Positions 1 through 10,855 of a stretch of DNA of 64,000 nucleotides are shown in pieces. The position numbers and the translations under genes were made by a program. Numbering within the stretch: the first letter of the stretch is position 1; each line of letters opens with the position of its first letter. Below the pieces are notes generated by a model. The model saw only the letters and a program-made list of their open reading frames with translations. It did not search any database and was not told the origin of the DNA. Source of the stretch: Ctenosaura bakeri (taxonomy: Eukaryota > Chordata > Lepidosauria > Squamata > Iguanidae); NCBI GenBank assembly GCA_948474755.1, contig CAOLHI010003114.1:62001-126000 (forward strand), given 5' to 3'.

Positions 1-42
1 GACCAAGCCACTTTACCTCTTCAGTGTTCCCCACTTAATAAG

Positions 43-222
43 TGGCCATTTCCACACTATACTGTTATAGCGCTATTATTCCACTTTCAACATCCTATGG
101 AATCCTGGGGTTTGCAGTTTAGGGAGGAGCCGGTCAGCCCTTCCAGCAACTGCAAACCCCAGGATTCCATAGGATGTTGAAAGTGGAATAATAGCGCTAT
201 AACAGTCTAGTGCAGAAAAGCG
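43..222. mobile_element. Palindromic hAT-like MITE, copy 1 (59-bp perfect arms)
   Basis: The left arm 61-119 and the right arm 148-206 are perfect reverse complements over 59 bp, separated by a 28-bp loop. The left end starts GGCCATTTCCACAC; the right end is a diverged match. Five related copies occur in this window. It carries no coding capacity. The GGCC-type termini resemble the GC-rich elements at 40220 and 46678, so they may share a transposase source; hAT assignment is an inference because no clean 8-bp duplication is visible. It lies 1.8 kb upstream of NKAIN3. Confidence 0.85.
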
Positions 223-317
223 GCTCCTTTTCACTTTTTTCTTTCGTTAACGCGCGTACACACGAACATCGAGTCCCGTACTGCAATATACTGTACTATA
301 AGGATTAACAGGTTACA

Positions 318-693
318 TACAACAGGGCTTTCCAAACGGTGTTTCGCGACATATTAGTGTGTTGACGCATCGCCTCCTCGACTCAGAAAGAACCCCCACC
401 CGAGCCTGCCCCCCTGCCCTTGCTCTCCCCGGGGCCTTTCCCTGGCAAGAGGGATGACAGGGCGCCGAGACTGGCGGGAAGGGGGCTGCCTTTCCTCCCG
501 CCATCTCGCTCTCGCGGCGGCCTTTCCTGGTGGGGGCGACAGTGGCGGGCCAGGATCCGGGGGGGGGTTGCCTTTCTCCACCCTAGACATACCTCTGGGT
601 ACCTCCGGTTTGCTAGTAAGGCTGAATTACTGTGCCGCGAAATCTGCACGTCAAAAAAGTGTGTCAGGAACGTGAAAAGTTTGGAAAGCTCTC
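318..693 (-). mobile_element. hAT-like non-autonomous element with GC-rich interior
   Basis: Both ends match the element at 25027-25333 in reverse orientation: the left has CAGGGCTTTCCAAAC and the right GTTTGGAAAGCTCT, each followed inward by the same 40-80 bp of family sequence. The 9-bp direct repeat CAGGTTACA flanks it at 309-317 and 693-701, which fits an 8-bp hAT target duplication plus one chance base, although about 5 extra bases lie between the left repeat and the CAG terminus. The middle (about 375-590) is GC-rich and unlike the AT-rich middle of the other copy. The open frames across it are not genes. Confidence 0.75.
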
Positions 694-705
694 AGGTTAC
701 AGCTT

Positions 706-723
706 CCCCAGATGCATCTGGGG
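706..723. other. 18-bp perfect palindrome upstream of promoter
   Basis: CCCCAGATGCATCTGGGG is its own reverse complement. It contains two E-box cores (CAGATG and CATCTG) overlapping ATGCAT. It lies just right of the hAT-like insertion and about 1.3 kb before the start codon. It could be a binding site for a dimeric factor, or chance. Confidence 0.4.
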
Positions 724-930
724 TCCCCATCCACTTGAAAGTTCAGTGCTGCAGTAACTGCGTCCGTCTTTAACGAGGTCCAGGACTTTGTTGCCTGGGC
801 TGGAACAGCGTAACGCGGCTTCCACTTGGAAGACGGATACAAATCAAAAGGATGCCACTTTTCTCCGAGGTAACAGCTATTCTCACTTACAAGGAAAAAA
901 AACCCCTCAAGGTTCACTTTTGGGCGCCAC

Positions 931-956
931 CGCCCCTCCTCCTCCTCCTCCTCCTG
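931..956. repeat. (CCT)n microsatellite
   Basis: About seven CCT units in a pyrimidine-rich run at the upstream edge of the CpG island. Simple sequence; no coding meaning. Confidence 0.85.
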
Positions 957-1348
957 GTGGGCCAAGAGGAGCGCCGAGAAGAACAAGGCCCACGCTTCAA
1001 AGAGACCCCACCTCTTTTTATCCCCCCCCCGGAGCCAAGCGGAATCTCCTTTGCGCCCGCCGGTGCAACTCTCCCGGGCGCGAGGGCGGGGTTTTCGCGC
1101 CTTTTGCCCCGAGCGCCGCTCCCTCGGGCTTCCTTCTCGCCCTTCTTGGATGCCTCGCTCTCAGCCCCCGAACACCGCGCCTCCCCAGAGCCGCTCGCTT
1201 TTCTCTAGCGGGCCAAGCCAACCGGCGACGCCCCTCCCCTTGGGCCACGCCCTCGGAGGGACTCTCTCCGCGCCCCCCCGCCCCTCACAATAGTGTCCCC
1301 TCGCGCGCGCCAGCGCGAGCGAAGAAGGGCGGCGGGAAAGGCGCCTCC

Positions 1349-1376
1349 TTCTCTCCCTCTCCCTCTCCCTCTCCTC
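1349..1376. repeat. (CCCTCT)n pyrimidine tract in promoter
   Basis: Four near-perfect CCCTCT hexamers form a pure pyrimidine strand about 650 bp before the ATG. Such mirror-like tracts can form triplex DNA and often bind GAGA- or Sp-type factors; that is inference. Confidence 0.75.
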
Positions 1377-2006
1377 AGCTGCCCCCCAAGGCGCCCGCGA
1401 CTTCCTCCTCCTCCTTTCTCCGCCGAGGCACCTGCCAGCCACTGCCAGCGGCCGCTTCGCCCCCTTCCCGAGTCCCCCCGCACCGCCATTCATGCTTCCC
1501 CGCCCTTAGCCATTGACAATTCCGACTTCCACCTCCCCGGTCCCCCCCCCTCCACCGCCATTCACTAAGTCCCATTCATAGGCTCGCCTCCCACCACACA
1601 GAGCCACGCGCCGCCCTCCGCCGCCGCGCGCCCACCCGAAGGCAGCCCCCCTCCCTCCGCCGCCCCGCCCGCAGAGGGGCGCAGGCAGGCGCTGTGAAGG
1701 CTCGGCTCGGCGGCCAGACCGCCCTCCCGCTCTCGCTTTCCCCGGGGCTGAGGCGGAGGGGGTCGCTGCCGCCGCCGCCGCCTTCCCTGCGCCTCTAACA
1801 AAGGGACTTGGCCGGCGCACGAGGCGAAGGCGGCCGCGGGGCGCCCCTCCGGATGCGGTGAGAGGGGCTGCTTCAGCGCGGAGGGCGAGGCAGGAGAAGG
1901 AGGAGCGGCGGAGACAAGGAAAGAGAGGGAAATTAAAAAAAACCCCACCAAACCAAACCCACCCACCCGCCCACCCGGCGCTCCGGGCACCGCGTGAGCT
2001 TCCACG

Positions 2007-2060
2007 ATGGGCTGCTGCACCGGGCGCTGCACGCTGATCTTCCTGTGCACGCTGCAGCTG
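2007..2060 (+). CDS. NKAIN3: NKAIN3 first coding exon (partial gene)
   Basis: The 18 codons read MGCCTGRCTLIFLCTLQL. NKAIN proteins are small membrane proteins that bind the beta subunit of the Na+/K+ ATPase. NKAIN members open with MGxCxGRC followed by a hydrophobic stretch and then VSALERQIFDFLGY-type sequence. The MGCCTGRC start fits NKAIN3 best; NKAIN2 begins MGYCSGRC, NKAIN1 MGKCSGRC and NKAIN4 MGSCSGRC. The ATG has a strong context (A at -3, G at +4). The exon ends with CTG followed directly by GTGAGT, a consensus donor, so the intron is phase 0 and the next residue should be the V of VSALERQ. The exon covers only the start of the first hydrophobic segment. The other exons lie beyond the window. 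I am confident of the family and somewhat less of the paralogue. Confidence 0.9.
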
Positions 2061-2700
2061 GTGAGTAGCCGCTGCTTTGCGCCTCCCGAGAGCTTGGGCT
2101 TCCCTCCGCACACGCGCGCGAGGAAAGGAGGGGGAGGTCTGGCCCCTCTTTCCGCGCTTGCCTCCCGTCCTCGCGCTCCCGTATCGATTGTCTTCTCTCC
2201 CCATCCCGTCTCACCCCTCCAAGAGCCGGAATCCGTCCCTCTCGAAGCCGGCGGCTCCTGGGGATTTGACCAGATCCGCGGGTGATGCCGCTGAAGGACT
2301 GAGCCGCCCCCCGCAGGCGTAATGGGAAACTCTCCTCCGATTGTCCCTCGGCGACTGCCTGCCTGGGAAGGACAGCCGCCCTGTAGCAGCCCGAGGGCCA
2401 AGGGGTGGGGAGAGAGAGCTAAGGAGAGCCCCCCTTCCCCGTATTCTAGGCACCACCAACTTCCCGGCGAGGAAGGGTTGTCCTAGGTGGGAGGCGGCTG
2501 GAGTCCCTGCCCCGTCGGTCCTCCTTTGGGACCATCTTCGACAGTTTTGTACCGGAGCCCAAGTCAAGGTGATGATTCACTTCGTTGACTTGGTGAAGCC
2601 CCTTTCCCTCCCAAGCTTCAGGTGGCGTTTCAGCTGCGGGGACCGGGAGATCCTCTCCTGCTCACGGGCTGCAGACCCCACATGACTTCTCCTGTACGTG

Positions 2701-5700
2701 TCCGCGTTGCTCAAAGGATCGCTCTCTCGATGGAGAAGGGCAATGTCGATTTAAGTAGCTGGTTTTGCTAAATCGATGTCGGTTTGTCTGGGTCTAGACC
2801 AGAGATGTGAGAGATGAATGTGTTTTTGTGCTACCCAGTTTGGACCAAACTCGCCTGGGAAAGCGTGATTCCTAAAAAGCCACCGTGAGAGCAAGCTGAG
2901 CCTTTTCAGATAGGGAGTTATAGAGTGTATGTGTGTTTTGTGCAAAGTATGCTGGGTTTTTCTTCATTGGATGATGATGTCTTTCTATTGGGAGGGATGT
3001 TTTTGGGTATTGCTGCTACCTTTTCCTCTTGTATGGTGTTGACTCTTTTCAATGCCTGTCATTTTCTGATTCTGATACTGAATTCAGAAGACAACTTCAA
3101 GTATCTCTATGGTGTGAGGCAGAGGTTTCCTCTCCCTTCTGCAGCATGGTTAAATCAGATATTTAAACATTGCACAGTTCTATTGAAACCTCACTCATTC
3201 TATTGTCTCAGCTTGACAACTGAGTATAAAACCACTTCATGATCAATATGAGGTCAAGGTGTTCAGGCAGCACTTGAGGATCTGATAATGCAAGTAATGC
3301 ATGCCTGTTTTTTTTAAAAAACGACTTCAAGACTACAAGGTAACATCTTAAGTCCGCCCAGAATTGTTTTTTTTCCCCTCCTTCCAAACTTGTGTTTTAC
3401 CATATAGTTGAGAATGGCACTTTTGCAACATGTCTGTTGAGATTTTCTAGTCAATTTTCCAGTTCTGTTACCAGAAGTCACTGATTTGTGAAATGCAGAA
3501 AAGAAGTAGGTCTGAAGAGAAATAAAGGCACAGCTTCGGGGGTATTCCTTGGGTGGGAGCAGGTGAGCAAGGAGGATGTTTTGATATGAGTAAATTTTGG
3601 CTATATGGCTAAGAGCCTCATCTGCTGTGCTGATTATAGTCCAAGAATAATTCTAGGCTTGGTCCTGAATCAATGTGTGTGTTCATAAATTAAAGTACAC
3701 ACATAAAGATTAAGCAGTTTTGCTAATGTTTGTCAGTGAGTTTTTGTTGCTTACTGAAGCCACTGTAACAATTCTACTGCTGGAATAACACCTCTTGGAA
3801 GGGTTGAGTCCTACAAGTATTATCTTAAAAGACCTTTGTTCCTTTAGTGGTTTGGCTGTCTGCATTATTGTCTCAAGGGGAATGAGTTCATACGTTTTCT
3901 TTGGGATATATACAACCTCAGCAAACAAAAGCAGAGTATTTTGGAAGCCTTTGTTGTGGTCGCTTGCTTGCACTTGATAATTCTGTTATGAAATAGTCAC
4001 TGTGGAGATGGAAAGGGATTGGATGTGAGCACACTGATGTTTCAGAATTCTTGTGCTGGGTCCTGCCCAGATTTTCCCCAGTCCAGGATTAAATACTTTT
4101 TTTTACCAGGTACATATCTCATGCTTGATAGTGATAATAAACAGACATACCATAATATAGAGTTGGCCCTCCAGAATTTGTTAAATTGCCACTCTTAGCA
4201 TTCATCACCATTGGCTATGCTGGATTGGGATGCTATAGGTAACCATCCAACAGTACTTGACAAGCTACATGGTTCCCATCCTTTCCTTACAGTATGGATG
4301 AGTTCCATTTTGTTTGCTATGGTGAGACTAATTCCAAGAACTAATCTTCCATAGGATTTTACTCTCTCAATTCCTTTTGCCAAACAATAATTAATTTTAT
4401 ATATAAGAAAAAAAAACCTGCATCATTTTTTTGCATGCAGGCAGCAATTAATTTTGCATTCAAGAAATTTATAGTTGCATGAAACTATTAATTTTGTGTG
4501 CAAGGAATAATAATATAAAAAGGTGCCTTTTCTGATTTGTCATTTAGGAACATTTTACAATTCTACAGACAGAACAATCATGGGATAGAGAATCCACACA
4601 GTGATTGCTCCTTCCTAAACTCTACCAGGACGGAAGATGAGGGGGACAGTTCCCTCTCCTTTATACCAGTCTCAATCAGATAGAAAATAATTAAATCAGC
4701 TATAGAACTGCAGTACTCTCCCCACTGTACTCTGAAGTAGAGCTCTAAAGCATACTCGCAAAATTTCCTGCCCTGTCCTCGACAAGAAAAAATGTCTTAC
4801 TATATAGAGATACCTCATCAAGAAAATGGTCAACCACCAGGAGAATTTTCATGATTTAGAACTTTTTTGTGTGTGAAAAATTCATTTGTGCAAAAATCCT
4901 GGGTTTTGTGTACAATTTTTCTTTTTGTGCAGAAGTTCTGTGTTTTTGTCCAAATCCCCCCATCTCAAAGTGCAAAACAAAACATCAAACTGTTGTAACA
5001 TTATGCACCAGGAGAAAACCTTTGAAATCATTCCTGCATGCAAATAGAGAATGAATAAAGATTTATATCTTACTGTAGATTCAAAGCCTTTCTCAGCTCA
5101 CTGCTGATACTCTGCTTCTGAACCCCTGCTGTGGTTAGAGCAACATCAGCAGCATAGCTTTTCCATCAGCACAGCACCTGGGAGTTGACCTCCCATGCTT
5201 CTGGTGGACCTCTCATGCTGCTTGTGGCCATCACACAACCCTTACCCCCCACTTTTTTGGAAATCTGCGATTGTTTCTGTAAAATCTTTGCACTGAGAGG
5301 CATGGAAGGTTCAGATTTATGAAAGCCTGATTTCAGAACAAACTCCATAGTGTCTTATTAAATTCCGTAGAGTTGTTACAGGATGATTGCTAAAGAGATG
5401 GGAGTTTGCAGTTTACACATCTCCTAGGTCTGTGGCTATGAAATCCTTTAAAATCAGTGAAGTTTTGCCCAGTATTATAACAATATATAATACTTGTGAT
5501 GCTCTCTGTATCTGTATTTGGATTGGAGGTTTGGCACCCATTATAAGTTAGTTCTTGCTTGTAGAGTCTTTTAATTTCTTTAAGCCTCTAATTCTTTAAA
5601 GCTGTTTTCCTTTTTTTTTTTTGTAATTAAACAATATAGAACTGTTGGTGAATTAGGGCATTGCTGTACAGAGTAGTTGTTGTTCAGAGATCACACTTGA

Positions 5701-5960
5701 ATTTCATGACCCAGGTGGGGCTGCTATAGAAGCCCAGATGGGATTTGTAGTAGTTGGGCATAAGCATATGATTGATGTTGGGCATCCCATGGTGTTGCAG
5801 AATGCAGACCCAAAGCAGCTTTTCCAGTGGATAAAGCCCCATACCTAGTTATACTTTATCTTAAGGTACTGTTTCTTGAACTTGTAGTTTTGCAGTGATA
5901 TCCTCAGCAGACAGAATGAGAATTTCACAGACAGACAGCAGATGTTGGCAGGTACTGTTA
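2701..5960. other. Unannotated AT-rich intron
   Basis: No gene, RNA or clear mobile element recognised. Around 4400-4510 there are loosely repeated TTGCATG and AATTAATTTT motifs, and near 4860-5000 repeated TTTTGTG runs. These could be remnants of very old repeats. Confidence 0.5.
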
Positions 5961-5962
5961 AA

Positions 5963-6062
5963 TGACAAGATTGGCAAACTGATGTTCTCCAGATGTTTTG
6001 GACTACATCTTCCATAATCCCAGGCAAGATGGTCCTAGATAAGGGATTTCTGGGAGCTGTAT
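5963..6062. mobile_element. Short palindromic hAT-like MITE remnant
   Basis: The sequence around TCTCCAGATGTTTTGGACTA and the later TTTCTGGGAGCTGTA forms the inverted pattern of a common reptile MITE (ACTACAxxTCCCAxxAT type core). The ends are decayed. Confidence 0.45.
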
Positions 6063-8810
6063 TAAAAAATATTGAAAAGTTACCAGATTGCTTATCCTGA
6101 CAGTAGTTTAGGTTTATCTCATTCTTTTGGGTTTAATTCACAATTTTGTTTCTCTACATGAGTTCTTCTTCTGATACCATACTTACAACCCACAATAACA
6201 ACTGGAGCATAAAAATGCAAATAAGGTAGACTTCTGAGAAATGAATTAAAAAAATAAGTTGCTGAAGAAATTCTCACATGCACCCTGGTCTTTAACCCAG
6301 CTAAAAACCCATCTGTTACTATCATATTGCTGTCTTCCAAACTTATTCCTTCCACTCGAGTAAGGGGGAGAGTAAAATAAATAAAACAACAGAATTAGAC
6401 CTTTAAAAATTTTAGCATCAACTTAGCTCTGAAGGTTACTGTGGAAATATTTACTATTCTGCTGGATTTCCTCCCAGCAATAAAGGCTAGAAGTAGTATT
6501 GAGTCTGAATAGCCACCATAATATGTAGTAGGCTGCATAAAAAATCATTCCTAAGCATGCTATATTTTATAATAGGGCTATGAAATGATGAAATAGCTTT
6601 AAAAACTGGTGCTAACATGGAAACTAATAATACCCACATGATATATGTGTCACTGTCAGATCTCATATTATTTTGGTTACTGATAAATTCCTAGCTAAGC
6701 AAATGCTTTTGTTGGGATTTATTATGTATTTTTAAAATAATACTGTGATAATTGATGAATTTGGAACACAAATCAAATGTAGTAGACAAAAATCAAAGGT
6801 AGTAGACATCAGCTGAAAAGTCAGTAGTATTCCAAAGACCAAATTCATGGCACTAGCTTTTTTGGGGGTGGGGGTGGAAGATTGTTATCATGTGGTGCTC
6901 AGGCCTGGAAACTGGATATCCATCTGAAATCAGAGGTTATATGCATATAAAAGACTTTACCAAGCAGCACCAGACTTGAATATCATGACTAGGAATTTGT
7001 TCTTCCCAAATTAAATTCTTTTCTTAATGATTTTTTTTTAAAATGTGGATTAAGTGGTAACAAATCACTTTCTTTTGTTAACTCCAGTGATATGATAGAT
7101 ATGAGCTGATGAGGGGTAAGCACACATTAAAAAAAATAGACCCAACTTGATTAGAAAATAACAGCACTTTTAGAAATGACACAAACCCAATTTGTGTCAC
7201 ATTTTCTTAGAATTATATCTGATTGAAGCAGCAGCACAAGGGCCAAACTGTATGTCACACTAAACTTGTAGCTGCCACCAAAAACTTCAACTACACATCT
7301 GTTTCATTTCGCTTCTCATAAAGTTTAGTATTTTGTGTTATGTCAGTATGAAACCTTGTTCCCCCTTTCCACATTTGTGGCTTGTGTTAGACAGGGCAGG
7401 TGGAAAGCTCTGATCATGCCGGTTGTAGTACTGTTACAGTGGTGGATAGAAGAAATAGCCACATGCTTGAGCTGTCTTCAGTGGCAGCCACATGTGTAAT
7501 GTAACATCTAGGTTGGTGCAGTGGGTTATCTTTTTGCTTTTAAAAGTATGACTCCCTCTTTTAACAAAGAAAGAGAAACAAAATAACTGACTTTCTTAGG
7601 TAGAAGGTATTCTATGAAAAGTCCATACTTTTTTTACAGTTCTCAGAAATGTAACTTTTACTTAAGTGTTCAGCAAGTTGACTGGTCTCTCCAAAGACAG
7701 AATTGCCAGTTTTGTCTAAATGTGTGCTTAGTGGAGCTCCTAGGATAATGTGTTTCAGAAGTAGCCTATATATGGAAATCAGATCTGTTCTTTTCTCTTT
7801 CAAACTAGTTTTACAAGTAGTTTCTCTGTTATTGTCTGCTACTGTACTATAGCCTGTTCTTCAAGTACCTTATAGCAAACTTGAGTTAGTGTTTCAGTGC
7901 TCAACCTAAGAACAAGAAGAGTCTCATTTTTTCTGTGGTATCCAATTAATGTTGTACCATTAAAACCACCAGCAGCATAACATTGATGTAACCATCACAC
8001 AGTCAATTTTCTTACTTGCAAGTTCTGCTGTGCAGTGGAAAATATGTAGTAGTAGAGTAATAGTTTGCTTGCCTTTTCCATATCTATTATTTTGTTTCCT
8101 GATATGATAATTTATAGATATATATGACTGAAAAGGGAATAGATACTACAGGAGGAGGAATGAAAACCAGGATTCCTAAATTCCCCTAACTTCCCTTCTT
8201 TAAGAGATGATTTCTTTTGTTTCAGTGATGGGGAAAAGTTTATTATTTAAACTTTTAAATTGTCTTTAATGTAGATGTTTGCATTTTTTGATAAAATGTC
8301 AGAATCTGGCATGGTTCTCATAGCTAGAAGCTGATTTTAGCCTACATATCAACGTTAGTTCTATTACCTGGAAAGCTATAAGAATGATCAGAACTTGTGG
8401 ATATCAAATGACAAATCCTGTTCACAGATAAGAAAAAGAGAACTACCGGTACTGCTTAGGACAGTTCTAAGTTTGGAGGCCCAACAAAGGCAGTTAAAGA
8501 ATAGGCAAAAAAGAAGTCAGTGCAAGAAAAATGGAATTAAACTAGGTACTATTCAACAGACTAAAAGGAATTATGCAGTAAGCTAAAATGTCTACCCAGA
8601 GGCAAATAAGAAAGGGTGTCTATTGGATTTTAAATGCTCAAGATAATGAACTTTGGAGTTGAGTAAGAAGGTTTTTTTTGCTAAGGACCACAAATGTTGG
8701 GTTGTCATATTATCCAGCTGTTATTTTGTGAGTGCATAGAAAAAAGTTCTTATTTTCATTTGCCCTGGCATATGGAGAAGATAAAAATCAGCACAAGCCT
8801 CTTCTGAGCA
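6063..8810. other. Unannotated AT-rich intron
   Basis: I see no gene or well-defined repeat here. Open frames are short and of unremarkable composition. Confidence 0.5.
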
Positions 8811-8829
8811 ATGGGAGAAACTCTTCTTG

Positions 8830-9022
8830 TTTCTAGATGTGTTTTATTTTTATTATTTTGAGGTGGAGTGTTTATTCATGCTGCTGTCTTACTGCATTTT
8901 GGGTGTGTGCTTCTAAATGTTTTAATGTTTTGAACTTAAAATATATTTATACATGTTGGTAATGCTGTAAGCTGCTTTGTGGAGGCAGTTTGCCCAGAAA
9001 AGTGGGAAATAAATAATGAAAT
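8830..9022 (+). mobile_element. Decayed LINE 3' end
   Basis: A run with TGTAAGCTGCTTTGTGG followed by GTGGGAAATAAATAATGAAA matches the usual 3' end of reptile L2/CR1-type LINEs, which read TGTAAGCCGCCTT...GCGGGATATAAATAAA. No coding part is recognisable. Confidence 0.55.
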
Positions 9023-9544
9023 GTACATTGGTGTAAGTAAGTGAAGGGCCAAGGCATTGGCTGTTGCCAAGGAGATTGAAATGCTGCAGAAGGGGGCCAT
9101 TAATCTATAGGATGTTGGGCAGGGGAAAAGGTGAGGTGCATGGAGACTGAGGAGGAGGAGAAGAAAAAAAAGGTTTCTAGGTACCTATGGACTAAATCTG
9201 TTGGGGCTGGAGCTGTTATCCAATTCTGGAAGCAGGAAGTGGGGTTTTGAGGTGAGGTCAAGTTGTATATTTAGAGTGGTGAGAAGCCAAATAACTTTGT
9301 GGAGTGGGAAATATGGTACCCTCTAATAAGAAATATCAGCATAGGAATGTTGCCTTGTTGTTGTGTCTCAGTACTGTGGCACCAAAGAGGATGAAGTGTC
9401 AACATATTGCTTAAGGAGAAGTATGGTATGTGGAAGTGTCACAATGAGACAACTTGGTTTCTTATATAAAGATGTTTAATTTGTAAGTGTTTCTATTGGT
9501 TTCAAATTCTTATCCCTGATATTGGACTATATCCCTGTACCTAA

Positions 9545-9700
9545 AAACATAAGAGAAGCTCTGCTGGACCCAGTCCTATCTAGTCTGGACAGCAATTCCA
9601 CAGTGGCCAACACAAATGCCATTGCGGATTCTGCACGCAAGACATGAGTGCCATGGCAGGCTCCTGCACTTGTTCTCTATCAATTAACACAATACCTTTT
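9545..9700 (+). repeat. Fragment of an old interspersed repeat
   Basis: The order AACATAAGAGAAGCTCTGCT, GGACCCAGTCC, TCTAGTCTGGACAGC and CACAGTGGCCAAC follows a repeat that is very common in reptile genomes (AACATAAGAAGAGCCCTGCT type). It is diverged, and the class (LINE or SINE) cannot be set from this piece. Confidence 0.45.
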
Positions 9701-10234
9701 CTAAACCTCCGTGCCAATGATAAAATAACTTGTTCTCACTTTTCTAAGTTTTCTGCAGACACCTAGGGAAAAAGGCAGCCTGTTTTCTCATTCTGGCCAT
9801 ACTAAGGAAGAGATTAGAAAAAGATACCAGGAGAAGAGTCCTGATCTTTTGGGTTTTCTCTAAATCACAGTACAGCAGAACTCCATGAAGAATGTCCTGT
9901 GTTTCTATCTTGCCAGAGCACTAGGAGAACATGGCCTGTGGTGAGTGGATTGCCAGATGCTTGGTCTTATCACAGACAAACACATCCTTCCTGCCTTTCT
10001 TGTGTTGTTTAGAAGTCAGACATCATACTGTCAAGAGGTAGACTGTCAACATTGTAGACTTTCTTATAGGAGGAGACACTTGAGTTGCTCAGCAACTAGA
10101 ACACTGCAGAATCTGTGATGCATCCCCACTACAATTCTGATTGGCAGTTAGCATTACAAATTATATACAAGTATTAGTCTGTGTACTTCCTAATTTCATA
10201 AACCATTAGCTAAGAAAATGTGAAATAGTTCTGA

Positions 10235-10855
10235 AAGGGGTTTCTCCCAGCATGGAATCCAAAGCAGCATACAAAAATTTAAAAGTATAATATAATTTAA
10301 AAACACCTGGTAAAAATTAAAATACAATTAAACTAACTTTCTATTTAAAAAAATAAAAAAATCTATTTAAAATAAAAAATAAAAAACACAAGTTAAAAGT
10401 TAAAAAGTGCTTTAAAAGATGCTTAAAACATAATCAAAATGTTACACCCCCCCTTAAAAGCTTTATCTGCCACAACACACTAAAAAACAAAGGTTTCTTT
10501 ATATAAAAAGGTCTTTACCTGCCAGTGAAAGCCAGCAGGGAGGGACAAACCAGACCTTTCAAAGAAGGCGGTTCCATAACCTGGGAGCAACCTTGTGTCC
10601 TCGTGTTCCTGGGATGGTGGTAGGACTGAGAGGAAGCTTTTCCCTACAGATCTTAGAGCATGAGCAAGCACTTATAGGGGAATATGTTTTTTCAAATAGT
10701 CCAGAACCAAGCCATATAGGGCTTAAAGGCAGCAGCCAATACTTTTAAATTCTTCTGAGAGATGGATTGTCAGCTAGTGCAGTAGTTTTAGCAAGGGGGT
10801 TATATGATCCCTATAACCTGCCCCAGTTAGCAACTCAACAAAGTAGATGTGTTCT
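10235..10855 (-). mobile_element. Old L2-like LINE 3' fragment
   Basis: Read on the minus strand this corresponds to the 3' coding end and tail of the better-preserved L2-like LINE at 41757-44700. Shared landmarks are TTCCATAACxTGGGAGC (near 10570 and 42045) and AAGCCATAxAGGGCTTAAAGG (near 10715 and 42195). The A-rich 10270-10450 part, as read on the plus strand, marks the decayed 3' UTR. It is broken by many changes. Confidence 0.7.

Larger units (their letters stand above)
900..2700 (+). promoter_or_regulatory. NKAIN3: CpG-island promoter and 5' UTR of NKAIN3
   Basis: This stretch is very GC-rich and dense in CpG, unlike the AT-rich intron. It surrounds the start codon at 2007. GC boxes of the CCCCGCCC type occur near 1500 and 1660, and a GGGCGGGG near 1085. 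I see no convincing TATA box just upstream of the ATG, as expected for a dispersed CpG-island promoter. The 5' UTR probably starts somewhere in 1600-1950, but no transcription start can be fixed from sequence. Long open frames on both strands here are by-products of high GC and lack of stops, not genes. Confidence 0.75.

Noticed and set aside
788..1516. 242-codon open frame on the plus strand upstream of NKAIN3
   Set aside because: Proline- and arginine-rich by composition, in a CpG island with few stop codons. It has no domain, no conserved pattern, and overlaps long frames on the other strand.
1565..2401. 278-codon antisense frame over NKAIN3 exon 1
   Set aside because: It is a shadow of GC-rich promoter sequence, crosses the real exon and splice donor, and has no recognisable domain.
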